From NCBI RefSeq assembly GCF_042684365.1, contig NZ_JBHULI010000024.1, positions 248,001 through 312,000 on the forward strand: a stretch of DNA of 64,000 nt, read 5' to 3'. Each line of letters opens with the position of its first letter. Within the stretch, counting starts at the first letter, position 1. Of the stretch, positions 36,603 to 45,631 are shown in pieces. The translations under genes were made by a program, and so were the position numbers. Below the pieces are notes generated by a model. It made no database searches and was not told the DNA's origin. It saw only the letters and a list, made by a program, of their open reading frames with translations. The stretch is from Gracilimonas halophila. Its GTDB lineage: Bacteria; Bacteroidota; Rhodothermia; Balneolales; Balneolaceae.

Positions 36603-38084
36603 ATGATCAAGCGAATACTATTTCCACTCATTATTTTCACTGCAGGGATTTCACTACTTCCGTTGCAAGCTTTTTCTCAAAATCATTCTGAACAAGATCT
36701 GGAATACCGTAAATGGAGGGTAACCCTCTTCCCTCCTTTAAGCACCAATGGATTAGAAGCGCCTCAATATACTGCCAAATATTCCATTAATATTCTGGTT
36801 GGCAGCCATGGTGGTTTGGATGGCGGTGAGATTGGAGGATTAGTTAATTACAACAAACACTATAGCCACGGCTTCCAGTTAGCGGGATTGGGAAATATTT
36901 CAGGAGGTCACATGTCAGGAGTTAATATTTCCGGTCTGGGGAATTTCTCAAAAAATGATATGAGTGGTATTCAAGTTGCAGGCTTAACTAACTTTTCAGG
37001 CGAAGACCTTGAAGGCATACAGGTTGTTGGAGGTCTTAACATAGCCGGAGATAATTCCAGTGGATTACAATTTGCCGGCATCGGAAACATCGCTAAAGGT
37101 GATATTGAAGGTTTGCAGGGAGCAAGTATTTTAAATGCCGCATGGGGCGACATCTCAGGATTACAAGCAGCAGGAATTGCAAACATTGCCAAAGAAGATG
37201 TAGAGGGACTTCAGGCAGCTGGTGTTTTCAACTTTGCCGGCGCTGATATTTCCGGACTTCAGGCAGCAGCTGGAGCTAATGTTGCTTTGGGAAATATTGA
37301 AGGATTAATGGCTTCTGGAGGAGTTAATGTAGCTCGCAAGGATGCAAGTGGATTACTTATATCGGGTGGCCTGAATATCGCAAATAACCTTGAAGGGGCT
37401 TCTATCTCAGGTGGTGCTAACATTGCCCGGAACCTTACCGGTCTACAGATTGCCGGTCTCCTAAATGCTTCTCAAACCGCTACAGGATTACAGATCGGTT
37501 TGATCAATGTTGCCAAGGAATTTGAAGGAGTTCCTATTGGATTGATTAGCTATTATGGCAATGGACGTAAAAATATTGATGTTCGTTTCTCAGATGGGGG
37601 CTTCACTGATGTTGGTTTAACACTGGGAACACACCGTGTTTATAACTCTGCCTTGTTTGGATACAATACTTTGCTAGATCGTGATGTTTACCGCATAGGG
37701 TTAGCAGTTGGATTAGAGAAAAATATTAATGACTCTTTTCAAAACTGGAAAAATGAAACCATGTTTGTGAATCAGGAATTTGCAGTTACTCATCAATTTG
37801 AGGATGAATGGTCTAAAGATCTTAATCTGATCTATTCCTATAAATTTTTGGTCGGAAAACGATTCGGAAACGGATTTTCATTATATGGCGGTCCTTCCTT
37901 TAACGCCCAAATTACCCGTGTTGATGGTGCCAAAGATTATAGCTGGTATAGCCTTTGGTCACCGGAATGGAAAGGACGTGATTACCAATTCTGGGTAGGT
38001 TTCACTGCAGGAATTCGTCTCTTCAAACAAAAAGCACCCCTCCGCTTTAAAGATGAATTCAATAACTGGGATATTGATTGGTAG
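36603..38084 (+). CDS. Surface repeat protein with about 14 sixteen-residue repeats (LA_2272/LA_2273-like)
   Basis: The 493-residue protein has a signal peptide (residues 1-25, ending QAFSQ). Residues 91 to about 309 form roughly 14 consecutive 16-residue repeats of the form (L/I)-Q-x-A-G-x-x-N-(I/F)-A-x-x-D-x-x-G, for example LQFAGIGNIAKGDIEG and LQAAGIANIAKEDVEG; the last four copies shrink to 14-15 residues. This periodicity suggests a beta-helix. The C-terminal about 150 residues look like beta strands with aromatic residues and end in NNWDIDW. Known proteins with this repeat are surface-exposed and of unknown function. It is a single gene. Confidence 0.85.
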   Translation: MIKRILFPLIIFTAGISLLPLQAFSQNHSEQDLEYRKWRVTLFPPLSTNGLEAPQYTAKYSINILVGSHGGLDGGEIGGLVNYNKHYSHGFQLAGLGNISGGHMSGVNISGLGNFSKNDMSGIQVAGLTNFSGEDLEGIQVVGGLNIAGDNSSGLQFAGIGNIAKGDIEGLQGASILNAAWGDISGLQAAGIANIAKEDVEGLQAAGVFNFAGADISGLQAAAGANVALGNIEGLMASGGVNVARKDASGLLISGGLNIANNLEGASISGGANIARNLTGLQIAGLLNASQTATGLQIGLINVAKEFEGVPIGLISYYGNGRKNIDVRFSDGGFTDVGLTLGTHRVYNSALFGYNTLLDRDVYRIGLAVGLEKNINDSFQNWKNETMFVNQEFAVTHQFEDEWSKDLNLIYSYKFLVGKRFGNGFSLYGGPSFNAQITRVDGAKDYSWYSLWSPEWKGRDYQFWVGFTAGIRLFKQKAPLRFKDEFNNWDIDW

Positions 38085-38172
38085 CTATTAGATAGAATTA
38101 AATTACCCCAATCTAAACTAAAATTACTTTCGTACTGTTTATAAGATGTGCTATCATAAATAAAAAACTATT

Positions 38173-38757
38173 ATGAATATGAAATACGCAATTATAGCCA
38201 GTACAGTAACTGTTGCAGGTTTGTTGTTGATTACCTTTTTAAAAGCTACTCCTGCCCCCTCTCCCTTAGAGGCTGAAGCTGAAGAGCATGTAATACAGAC
38301 TGCCGTGCAGGACACTATGCCAGAAGAGGAATACCCTTTTCAAAAGTCAGAGACGGAATGGAAGGAAATATTAACGGACAAGGAATACCGGATACTTCGT
38401 GAAAGCGGAACTGAACTTCCCTGGGTGAATGAGTACAACGGGAATAAGAAAGAAGGTCTTTATGTGTGCGGTGCTTGTGGGCAAAAATTATATAGCTCAG
38501 AACATAAATATGAAAGCGGTTCCGGATGGCCTAGTTTCTGGAAGCCTTTAGCCGACTCACTGGTCGGAGAACGTGAAGATAACAGCCTGTGGATGACTCG
38601 CACTGAGATCGTATGCTCAAACTGTGGCAGCCATTTAGGCCATGTATTTGATGACGGACCACAACCAACCGGATTACGGTATTGCATGAACTCAGCAGCT
38701 ATGGATTTTATCGGAGATGATGAAATGGCTTCTTCTGAAGAATCAAAAGATATGTAG
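38173..38757 (+). CDS. msrB: Peptide-methionine (R)-S-oxide reductase MsrB, membrane-anchored
   Basis: The 194-residue protein has an N-terminal membrane anchor (about residues 5-24), an acidic linker and a full MsrB domain (about 50-180). The zinc ligands CGAC and CSNC, the conserved SGSGWPSFW, GHVFDDGPQPTGLRYCMN with the catalytic Cys, and SAAMDF are all present. It reduces methionine-R-sulfoxide in periplasmic or surface proteins. The domain is complete and the catalytic Cys is intact. A terminator follows. Confidence 0.95.
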   Translation: MNMKYAIIASTVTVAGLLLITFLKATPAPSPLEAEAEEHVIQTAVQDTMPEEEYPFQKSETEWKEILTDKEYRILRESGTELPWVNEYNGNKKEGLYVCGACGQKLYSSEHKYESGSGWPSFWKPLADSLVGEREDNSLWMTRTEIVCSNCGSHLGHVFDDGPQPTGLRYCMNSAAMDFIGDDEMASSEESKDM

Positions 38758-38788
38758 GTTGGATATGTTCGCAACTATTTAGATTATC

Positions 38789-38816
38789 AGGCGTCTGTAA
38801 AAAGACGCCTTTTTTA
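38789..38816 (+). terminator. Rho-independent terminator of msrB
   Basis: AGGCGTCT and AGACGCCT form an 8-base perfect stem followed by T5. It lies 31 bases after the msrB stop. Confidence 0.9.
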
Positions 38817-38844
38817 TTATCCAGCAATTAAATTAGAATTTAAA

Positions 38845-39375
38845 ATGAATACAAAAGCTGCTGTCCTTCAGGAAGCTTCCTTCAACCCAAAAATCAAAAC
38901 TTACATACTCTGGTATGGTTCCTTGATCAGTGTATTAACTGTAGTACTAATACCACTGATTCCATTATGGCTTATCTTTGGCTCCATATATCTTAACAAA
39001 TATTTTGAACGTTTGGAATGTGAACTCACAACACGATCACTAAGATTTAAGAGAGGATATATTTTTCATACAGAGCGCACTATTCCTTTAGATAAAATTC
39101 AGGATCTCACTTTTAAAGAAGGTCCTCTCCTTAAATATTTTGGTTTGAGTATTTTAAAAATTGAAACAGCAGGTAATACCGGACAGGGCACCTCCGATTT
39201 ATCTTTGATAGGAATTATAGATGCTTTTAAGTTTCGAAATTTAGTATTTGAACAAAGAGATAAAGTAACCGACAAGAGCATATCTTCTGCCTCTCCGGAA
39301 AACGATTCAACCAACAAAATACTTATAGAAATTAGAGATTCTTTAAAGCGAATTGAAGAAAAGATCTCGAACTAA
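38845..39375 (+). CDS. PH (bacterial Pleckstrin homology) domain membrane protein
   Basis: The 176-residue protein has two adjacent membrane helices (about residues 20-55) followed by a bPH2-type domain with CELTTRSLRFKRGYIFHTER, TIPLDKIQDL and ILKIETAGNTG. The C-terminus (about 145-176) is a charged helix. Such YdbS/YdbT-like proteins are membrane-bound and of poorly known function. It ends 14 bases before crtI, so the two are probably co-transcribed. Confidence 0.8.
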   Translation: MNTKAAVLQEASFNPKIKTYILWYGSLISVLTVVLIPLIPLWLIFGSIYLNKYFERLECELTTRSLRFKRGYIFHTERTIPLDKIQDLTFKEGPLLKYFGLSILKIETAGNTGQGTSDLSLIGIIDAFKFRNLVFEQRDKVTDKSISSASPENDSTNKILIEIRDSLKRIEEKISN

Positions 39376-39389
39376 AGCTTAAAGAAATT

Positions 39390-40886
39390 ATGAGAGTTTG
39401 TGTAATCGGTGCCGGGCTTGGTGGCCTGTCTGTGGCTTGTTTGCTAGCCAGAAAAGGATATGAAGTTTCCGTTTTTGAGAAGAATGACTCTGCCGGCGGG
39501 AAGATGAATGAGGTTCAATCGCATGGTTTTCGATTTGATACCGGTCCCAGCTTGCTTACTATGCCTTTTATTCTCGAAAAACTTTTTGAGCAATGTGGTG
39601 ATAAGCTCAGCAGCCATATAGAACTTAAGCCTCTCGATCCTATCTGCAGATATTTCTATCCGGATGGCACCATTTTTAATAATTTCGAAAGCCGTCAAGC
39701 TACCGTTGAGGAGATCAATAGGATTGCCCCAAATGATACTATGGCTTATACCGATTTTCTTGATTATGCAGAAACACTGTATAAAAAAACAGCTGATGCT
39801 TTTATTTTTAATCCACTGTTTGAATTCCGGGATCTAAAAGAACTTGACCTGCTTAGTTTTTTTGGTATTGATGCCTTTACAACTGTAAGTGACCGGGTAG
39901 ATAGCAGATTCGAATCTGAATACCTCAGGAAATTTTTCAAAAGATTCACAACCTATAACGGGTCTTCCCCCTTTCTCGCTCCTGCTACTCTTAATGTCAT
40001 CCCACATGTGGAGATCAATCAGGGAGGATACTATGTGAAAGGTGGTTTATATAAAGTAGCCGAAGCTATCAAAAATTTAGCGGTGAAATTGGGAGTAAAA
40101 TTCCATTTCAAGGCCACTGTAAAATCTGTTTTAGTGGAAGAAGGAAAGGTGTCAGGAATAGAGCTTTCGAATAATAAGCAGATCCCCTTCGACCTCATAG
40201 TTTCAAACAGTGACGCTACGGAAACGATTACAAATCTTATCCCAAATGATTCCATTTCACCCCGCAGAAAAGAAAAGGCTAAACAAATAGAACCCTCCTG
40301 CTCGGGATTTGTATTACTATTGGGGGTGAATAAACAATTTGATCAGCTTACCCATCACAATATATTTTTCTCAGAGAATTATGAACATGAGTTTCATCAG
40401 ATTTTTAAAGAGAAAGTGATGCCTGACGATCCAACTGTCTACATCGCAAACACTTCATACTCTGATCCTGATCACGCTCCGGAGGGAGCTTCTAATCTAT
40501 TTATTCTTATTAATGCTCCGTACCTGTCGGATTCCTATAGTTGGGATAAGTACACTGAATGGTACGAAAACAAGGTGATAGACATTTTGGAGAAGAAAGG
40601 CTTGGAAGAACTTTCAGATAGTATCCTTTACAGGAAAAGCATCACTCCTGTAGACTTTTATAAACAATACTTATCAAACAAAGGCAGTATCTACGGGACT
40701 TCCTCAAATAATAAATTTTCTGCGTTTTTACGTCCCAGAAATAAGTCCAAGGAAATCGATGGGTTGTACTTTGTAGGAGGATCAACACATCCGGGCGGCG
40801 GAATTCCTTTGGTTGTTCAATCAGCCTTTAATGCTATGGAATTAATCGATAGAAATGAAACAACCGAAGAATCTATCACTGTTTAG
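39390..40886 (+). CDS. crtI: Phytoene desaturase family FAD enzyme
   Basis: The 498-residue protein is a CrtI-type flavoprotein. The N-terminal FAD site is VIGAGLGGLSVACLLARKGY with the acid EK at the end of strand 2; RFDTGPSLLTMP follows. The C-terminal signature is GLYFVGGSTHPGGGIPLVV. It desaturates or otherwise oxidises carotenoid precursors in the membrane. CrtI, CrtD and CrtN-like branches share these motifs, so the exact step is uncertain; no crtB or crtY neighbours are present. Its 3' end overlaps yfcE by 11 bases (convergent). Confidence 0.88.
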   Translation: MRVCVIGAGLGGLSVACLLARKGYEVSVFEKNDSAGGKMNEVQSHGFRFDTGPSLLTMPFILEKLFEQCGDKLSSHIELKPLDPICRYFYPDGTIFNNFESRQATVEEINRIAPNDTMAYTDFLDYAETLYKKTADAFIFNPLFEFRDLKELDLLSFFGIDAFTTVSDRVDSRFESEYLRKFFKRFTTYNGSSPFLAPATLNVIPHVEINQGGYYVKGGLYKVAEAIKNLAVKLGVKFHFKATVKSVLVEEGKVSGIELSNNKQIPFDLIVSNSDATETITNLIPNDSISPRRKEKAKQIEPSCSGFVLLLGVNKQFDQLTHHNIFFSENYEHEFHQIFKEKVMPDDPTVYIANTSYSDPDHAPEGASNLFILINAPYLSDSYSWDKYTEWYENKVIDILEKKGLEELSDSILYRKSITPVDFYKQYLSNKGSIYGTSSNNKFSAFLRPRNKSKEIDGLYFVGGSTHPGGGIPLVVQSAFNAMELIDRNETTEESITV

Positions 40887-41421
40887 ATTTAACTTCAGCC
40901 TGTCCCTTTTCCTCATTCAATTCATCTTCAACATCTAGGTTGATCACTTCCACATTATGGATTTTACCCTCATCGATCTCAAAGCGAACAATAGTACGAT
41001 GGGTTTGGAAACCTTGCTTTCCTGCCGCACCCGGATTTAAATACAGCATCTTTTCAAGATCCTGATCCCGGGAAATTCTCAAAATATGTGAATGCCCACA
41101 AATAAAAATATCCGGTGGGTTTTTCTCAAGTTCTTCACGTATAGGAATGCAATACCTGCCTGGGATTCCTCCAATATGAGTCATCCATATGCGAAGGCCT
41201 TCTCGCTCAAAATGCTGATGAAGTGGGTATTCTTTACGAATATCTTGTCCATCTATATTCCCATAAACGCCAACTAAGGGAGCGATCTCCTTTAGCTGAT
41301 CAGCTACCTCAATAGTACCAAAATCTCCGGCATGCCATATTTCATCACAGTCTTTGAAATACTCTGAAACCTGAGGGTCTAGATAATTATGAGTATCTGA
41401 AATTAGCCCTATTTTGATCAT
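40876..41421 (-). CDS. yfcE: YfcE-type metallophosphoesterase
   Basis: The 181-residue protein has the calcineurin-like phosphodiesterase blocks: ISDTHNYLD, WHAGDFG, VYGNIDGQD, THIGGIPGRY, ICGHSHI and LNPGAAGKQGFQTHRT. These supply the two-metal site ligands Asp, His, Asn, and His-x-His. The family hydrolyses phosphodiesters; the physiological substrate is not known. The C-terminal tail is acidic/helical. Convergent overlap with crtI by 11 bases. Confidence 0.92.
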   Translation of the reverse strand: MIKIGLISDTHNYLDPQVSEYFKDCDEIWHAGDFGTIEVADQLKEIAPLVGVYGNIDGQDIRKEYPLHQHFEREGLRIWMTHIGGIPGRYCIPIREELEKNPPDIFICGHSHILRISRDQDLEKMLYLNPGAAGKQGFQTHRTIVRFEIDEGKIHNVEVINLDVEDELNEEKGQAEVKSKQ

Positions 41422-41520
41422 ACTTTTTGTATCATCTTTAAACTTCTTTAGAACAAGGAAATATATTTACACCTTTTGTTCTACTTTTTTAATCAACATT
41501 CACAAAATTTTATTCATTCG

Positions 41521-42540
41521 TTGAAAGGCTTTAGCATAATTATTGTAACCTGGAATGCTCTAGAGCATCTCAAAAACTTTCTTCCTTCTGTAACCAAAAC
41601 TGATTATCCGAACTTTGAAATTATTATAGCTGATAATGCCTCTGATGATGGATCCAAAGAATGGATCAAGTCAACGTATCCTGAAATTAAAATTGCGTCC
41701 TTCGATGGAAACTACGGTTATTGCGGGGGAAATAACAGAGCAGTTCCATTTGCAGAAAAAGAAATTTTAGTCTTCCTCAACAATGATGTGAAAGTGAATA
41801 AAAACTGGCTTCACGGTATAAATAAAGCATTCAGTGACTCCAATATTGCTGCCGCTCAACCCAAGATAAGGAGCTTAGAACAACACGATCATTTTGAATA
41901 TGCGGGTGCAGCAGGTGGATATATCGATAAATACGGCTTTCCGTTTTGCCGGGGACGAATATTCAATGAAGTTGAAAAAGATGAAGGGCAATATGATGAT
42001 AAAACTGATCTATTTTGGGCATCAGGTGCAGCTTTGGCTATCAGAAAGGATGTATTTATTGGTCAGGCCGGGTTTGATGAAGATTTCGAATTCCACATGG
42101 AAGAGATCGATCTCAGTTGGAGACTACAAAACCAAGGTTACCGTATAGCTTATGCACCTGAGAGCATAGTCTATCATCTTGGAGGTGGCTCACTGCCTAT
42201 GGGTTCTCCCCGAAAAGTGTACTATAACTTTCGAAACAGCTTATTTATGCTGTGGAAAAATTATTCCTCGGTTAACCTCAGAAAAAGATTTATCCTAAGA
42301 ATTCTGCTCGATATTATTGCAGCATGGAAAGCTTTGTATGAAGGAAAACCCAAAGAATGGCTCGCAGTAGCTAAAGCCCATATTCATTTTCTTTTGAATG
42401 TTGGGAAATTAAGCCAAAATCGTAAAGAGCTTCAATCAAAAAGAGTGAGCCATGATGAGCCTGAAACAATGATGAATATCAGTATCATTTGGAAGCACTT
42501 CTTTAGAGGTGTAAACCGGTTTAACGACCTCAAGAAATAG
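41521..42540 (+). CDS. Glycosyltransferase family 2
   Basis: I prefer the TTG at 41521 (MKGFSIIIVTWNALEHL, 339 residues) over a TTG at 41476 because the GT2 fold begins directly there. Motifs are IIVTWNALEHLKNFLPSV, IIIADNASDDGSKEW, NYGYCGGNNRA, the metal-binding LVFLNNDVKV and DEDFEFHMEEIDLSWRLQ. The C-terminal region is helical with basic residues. It resembles rhamnosyl-/WbbL-like GT2 enzymes of envelope polysaccharide assembly; donor and acceptor cannot be named. It is convergent with aconitase, 11 bases away. Confidence 0.9.
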   Translation: MKGFSIIIVTWNALEHLKNFLPSVTKTDYPNFEIIIADNASDDGSKEWIKSTYPEIKIASFDGNYGYCGGNNRAVPFAEKEILVFLNNDVKVNKNWLHGINKAFSDSNIAAAQPKIRSLEQHDHFEYAGAAGGYIDKYGFPFCRGRIFNEVEKDEGQYDDKTDLFWASGAALAIRKDVFIGQAGFDEDFEFHMEEIDLSWRLQNQGYRIAYAPESIVYHLGGGSLPMGSPRKVYYNFRNSLFMLWKNYSSVNLRKRFILRILLDIIAAWKALYEGKPKEWLAVAKAHIHFLLNVGKLSQNRKELQSKRVSHDEPETMMNISIIWKHFFRGVNRFNDLKK

Positions 42541-42551
42541 CATTCTCCGGC

Positions 42552-44513
42552 TTAAGAAGCTTTCTTCTTTTTAAAAGTATTAATTACACCCCCATCTAAA
42601 ACCGCCTCTCGCTGTCGGTTACTTAGAGTATGTTTTACTATGTATTCATTGCCTTTGGTGACATTGATAATCTTAGCGGTATTTCCACTTTCAATACTTG
42701 CCCGAATATTCTCAGTTCTCAGAACATCACCTTGGTCGATGTCGTCGTAATCTTCATCATTGGCAAACTCAAAGGGTGGGATCCCAAAGTTTATCAGGTT
42801 TTGCCACCCTATTCGCGCGTAACTTTTAGCGATCACCGCACGCTGACCCAAATACCGTGGAGCAATAGCCGCATGTTCACGGCTGGAACCTTGAGCATAA
42901 TTCTCGCCGGCAATAACCATGTGTCCGCCATGTTCTTCTTTGGCTTCTATCGCTCTGTCATGGAAGTTCTCATCTACTACATCAAGGGTAAATTTACTGA
43001 TCTCAGGGATGTTGCTCCGAAATGGAAGTACTTCTGCTCCTGCTCTCAGGATCTCATCCGTGGAAATGTCATCACCCATTTTTAGTAACACCGGAACTTC
43101 AAAATCCCCAAGTTCGTCGAAATCCGGCATGGATGAAATATTTGGACCTTTCTTGATCTCCCCTCTTTCCTCCATTGGAACCGGCTCTTTCAGCATATCC
43201 GTATTAACAATTGGATTCTCAAGCTCTTTAAATTGTGGGTATTTCATATCATATAGCTCTTCCAGATCCCGGGGGTCAGTAATCTTGCCTGTAAGAGCTG
43301 AAGCTGCTGCTGTTTCAGGACTAACCAAAAAGACGGAATCTTCCTTTGTTCCTGAACGGTCAGGAAAGTTCCGGGGAACAGTCCGTAAGCTGTTTTGTCC
43401 TGATGCAGGTGCTTGTCCCATTCCTATACAACCATTACAACCGGCCTGGTGAATCCGTGCCCCAGATTGCACGAGGTGAAACATTACATCGTTCTTCACC
43501 ATATTTTCAATGATCTGCCGTGAAGTTGGGTTGATATCCAGCGATACGTTCTCATGGACCACTTTATCTTTTACTATTTCAGCAGCCATCCAGAAATCAC
43601 GATATCCAGGATTGGCAGAAGACCCCACATACGACTGGTATATTGGTTTACCTTCCACTTCCCGGACCGGAACTACGTTACCAGGGCTGCTTGGGAGTGC
43701 GATAAGAGGCTCAACATCATCAAGTATCAGTTCTTCGTACTTATCATATTCAGCACCTTCATCCGCTACCAGTTCAACAAAATCATCCCCCCTGCCCTGT
43801 GAGCTCATAAAACGTCGCACTTCATCATCTGCAGGAAAAACTGTAGTTGTAGCCCCCATTTCAGTACCCATATTGGCGATAACATGACGATCCATAGTTG
43901 ACAGGTTCTTTAATCCATCCCCGAAATATTCAATCACATAACCGGTAGCACCATCCACATCATATCGGCGAAGCATTTCAAGAACCACATCTTTGGCGCT
44001 CACCCAATCCGGGAGATTTCCTTTAAGCTCAACACCCAGCACTTTTGGCATTTTGATATGCATCGGTTCGCCGGCGATCGCAAAAGCTACATCAAGTCCT
44101 CCTGCTCCAAGAGCAAACATTCCCATACAACCTGAGGCAGGTGTATGGCTGTCAGAGCCTGCAAGTGTTTTACCTGGAATGGCAAATCGTTCAGTTTCAA
44201 TTGGGTGACTTACTCCATTTCCAGGGCGGCTAAACCACATTCCAAATCGTTCAGCTGCAGACTTTAGAAATAAGTGGTCATCGGGATTTTTGGAATCGGT
44301 TTGAAGGAGATTATGGTCAACATACTGACAAGAAACTTCGGTTTTAGCATCTTCCAGTTCCATGGCTTCCAATTCCAGCATCACCAATGTTCCGGTAGCA
44401 TCTTGTGTGAGCGTCTGGTCAATTTTAAGCCCGATCTCTTCCCCGGGATTCATTTCCCCTTCAACTAAATGATCCTTAATTAATTTTTGTGTAACGTTAA
44501 GTGGCTTACTCAT
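42552..44513 (-). CDS. Aconitate hydratase (Aquifex-type, short aconitase)
   Basis: The 653-residue length fits the short aconitase family rather than the ~890-residue AcnA/AcnB. The protein keeps the substrate site GSDSHTPASGCMGMFALGAGG with one cluster Cys, and GCNGCIGMGQAPA with the other two of the 4Fe-4S cluster, followed by the swivel domain with IAGENYAQGSSREHAAIAPR. It interconverts citrate and isocitrate in the TCA cycle. There is a single gene with no TCA neighbour. The reading frame is intact over 2 kb. Confidence 0.95.
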   Translation of the reverse strand: MSKPLNVTQKLIKDHLVEGEMNPGEEIGLKIDQTLTQDATGTLVMLELEAMELEDAKTEVSCQYVDHNLLQTDSKNPDDHLFLKSAAERFGMWFSRPGNGVSHPIETERFAIPGKTLAGSDSHTPASGCMGMFALGAGGLDVAFAIAGEPMHIKMPKVLGVELKGNLPDWVSAKDVVLEMLRRYDVDGATGYVIEYFGDGLKNLSTMDRHVIANMGTEMGATTTVFPADDEVRRFMSSQGRGDDFVELVADEGAEYDKYEELILDDVEPLIALPSSPGNVVPVREVEGKPIYQSYVGSSANPGYRDFWMAAEIVKDKVVHENVSLDINPTSRQIIENMVKNDVMFHLVQSGARIHQAGCNGCIGMGQAPASGQNSLRTVPRNFPDRSGTKEDSVFLVSPETAAASALTGKITDPRDLEELYDMKYPQFKELENPIVNTDMLKEPVPMEERGEIKKGPNISSMPDFDELGDFEVPVLLKMGDDISTDEILRAGAEVLPFRSNIPEISKFTLDVVDENFHDRAIEAKEEHGGHMVIAGENYAQGSSREHAAIAPRYLGQRAVIAKSYARIGWQNLINFGIPPFEFANDEDYDDIDQGDVLRTENIRASIESGNTAKIINVTKGNEYIVKHTLSNRQREAVLDGGVINTFKKKKAS

Positions 44514-44587
44514 AGGTAGCTTATTGTTTGATATGTCTATAATTTCTACTATCTCAACTCAATTGAAGCTCAAATGGTTCAATAATA

Positions 44588-45205
44588 TTGAATATCGACT
44601 TAGAACATTATTTCGATAAATCTTTGCCTCACATAAAGAAGTGGTGGTTTTCAGTAGTATGTATTCCCTTTTGCTGGATATTGGCAGATCAATTCTGGAT
44701 GGCGTTAAAATGGGAGATCTCCTTTGCATGGATGTACAGTTACCCTTTTTACCTTTCCCCCTTCTTCTTTTTTATCGACAACTTTTTACTGATCATTCAT
44801 GAGGCAGGCCATACCTTTTTCGGATTCTTTGGCAATCGCTTTTTGACTATTCTTGGCGGAACGTTACTTGAGGTCACTCTCCCTTTTATAATTTTTCTGT
44901 TCGGGTGGTGGAATCATCGTCGTGTTACTGCACAGGTGGGCTTGCTCCTAACAGCTTTTGCATGGATCGAATCTGCTGCTTATGCCGCTGATGCCCTTGA
45001 ACGAAAAATGCCCTTGATAGGTAACCTTCCAAAATCATCTCACGATTTTTATAATCTCTTTATGATGAATGGAGTGTTGAATGATCACATGACTTATGCT
45101 TGGGCAATGTATTGGATCGGAGTGGTCACTTTGCTTCTATTCCTTCTTTACCCCCTTTTAGAACGAGAAAAATATGACTACACAGATATAGAGATAGATG
45201 TGTGA
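44588..45205 (+). CDS. Multi-pass membrane protein with HEAGH motif (putative M50-like protease)
   Basis: The 205-residue protein starts with TTG and has about five membrane helices. HEAGH within LIIHEAGHTFFG (about residues 70-81) is the classic zinc-metalloprotease H-E-x-x-H, located in a membrane helix as in M50 proteases. A second His/Asp pair is not obvious, and the PDZ and N-P-x-x-D parts of site-2 proteases are missing, so it may be a distant or non-proteolytic relative. It is divergent from aconitase and is followed by the palindromic repeat cluster. Confidence 0.6.
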   Translation: MNIDLEHYFDKSLPHIKKWWFSVVCIPFCWILADQFWMALKWEISFAWMYSYPFYLSPFFFFIDNFLLIIHEAGHTFFGFFGNRFLTILGGTLLEVTLPFIIFLFGWWNHRRVTAQVGLLLTAFAWIESAAYAADALERKMPLIGNLPKSSHDFYNLFMMNGVLNDHMTYAWAMYWIGVVTLLLFLLYPLLEREKYDYTDIEIDV

Positions 45206-45230
45206 TCTTTTGATTAATAGTTCATTCACC

Positions 45231-45552
45231 GATCTGACGGACTTTAACCGGCAGACCCAGAGGTAGGTTGAACAACCCAGAACTCGATCTGACCGATTAC
45301 CGGTCTGATCGATAGAATAGGCTACAGAATTTTAAACTAAACAAAATCAACTTGCTTACTCGTTTCAAACCATAGGTCAGATGGACTTAGAGCCATCAGA
45401 CCGAGAGGGTAGATTAGATCAGTAGCCTTAGCATACATCTTGAGGCAGAGCCTCGGAGGGGCATTACGGAGCGGAGCACCGTAACGAGGTTAAGATTGGC
45501 TTACTTACTTGATTTTAGCAATCGATCAGACGGACTTGGAGCCGGCAGACCG
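45231..45552. repeat. Cluster of four related palindromic repeats
   Basis: The 426 bases between the HEAGH gene and the DUF58 gene hold no gene. Four similar imperfect hairpins occur at 45231-45257, 45286-45310, 45375-45402 and 45524-45552. Three share GRTCWGAYGG, a 7-8 base spacer ACTTnGAG and CCRkCAGACC; the fourth is GATCTGACCG-ATTAC-CGGTCTGATC. In each the arms pair with a mismatch (A-A or T-T) at the same position. They look like REP-type extragenic palindromes. The copies are diverged and irregularly spaced, so this is not a CRISPR. Confidence 0.75.
45440..45487. repeat. Second palindromic element inside the repeat cluster
   Basis: GAGGC-AGA-GCCTC (45442-45454) and TTACGG...CCGTAA (45464-45469 and 45479-45484) form two adjacent hairpins in a G+C-rich block that differs in composition from its surroundings. 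The layout (GAGGCAGAGCCTC followed by a G/C-rich hairpin with CGGAGCGGAGC in the loop) resembles intergenic repeat elements seen in other bacterial genomes. Confidence 0.6.
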
Positions 45553-45631
45553 ACAGTAGATTTTTTTACTTTTCAGATTCTTGATTATACCTGCCATTTC
45601 TTATCTTCGTCCCATCAAATAAGCAGACTTC

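Noticed and set aside
45206..45631. CRISPR array
   Set aside because: The four repeats are imperfect, irregularly spaced and no cas genes are near.
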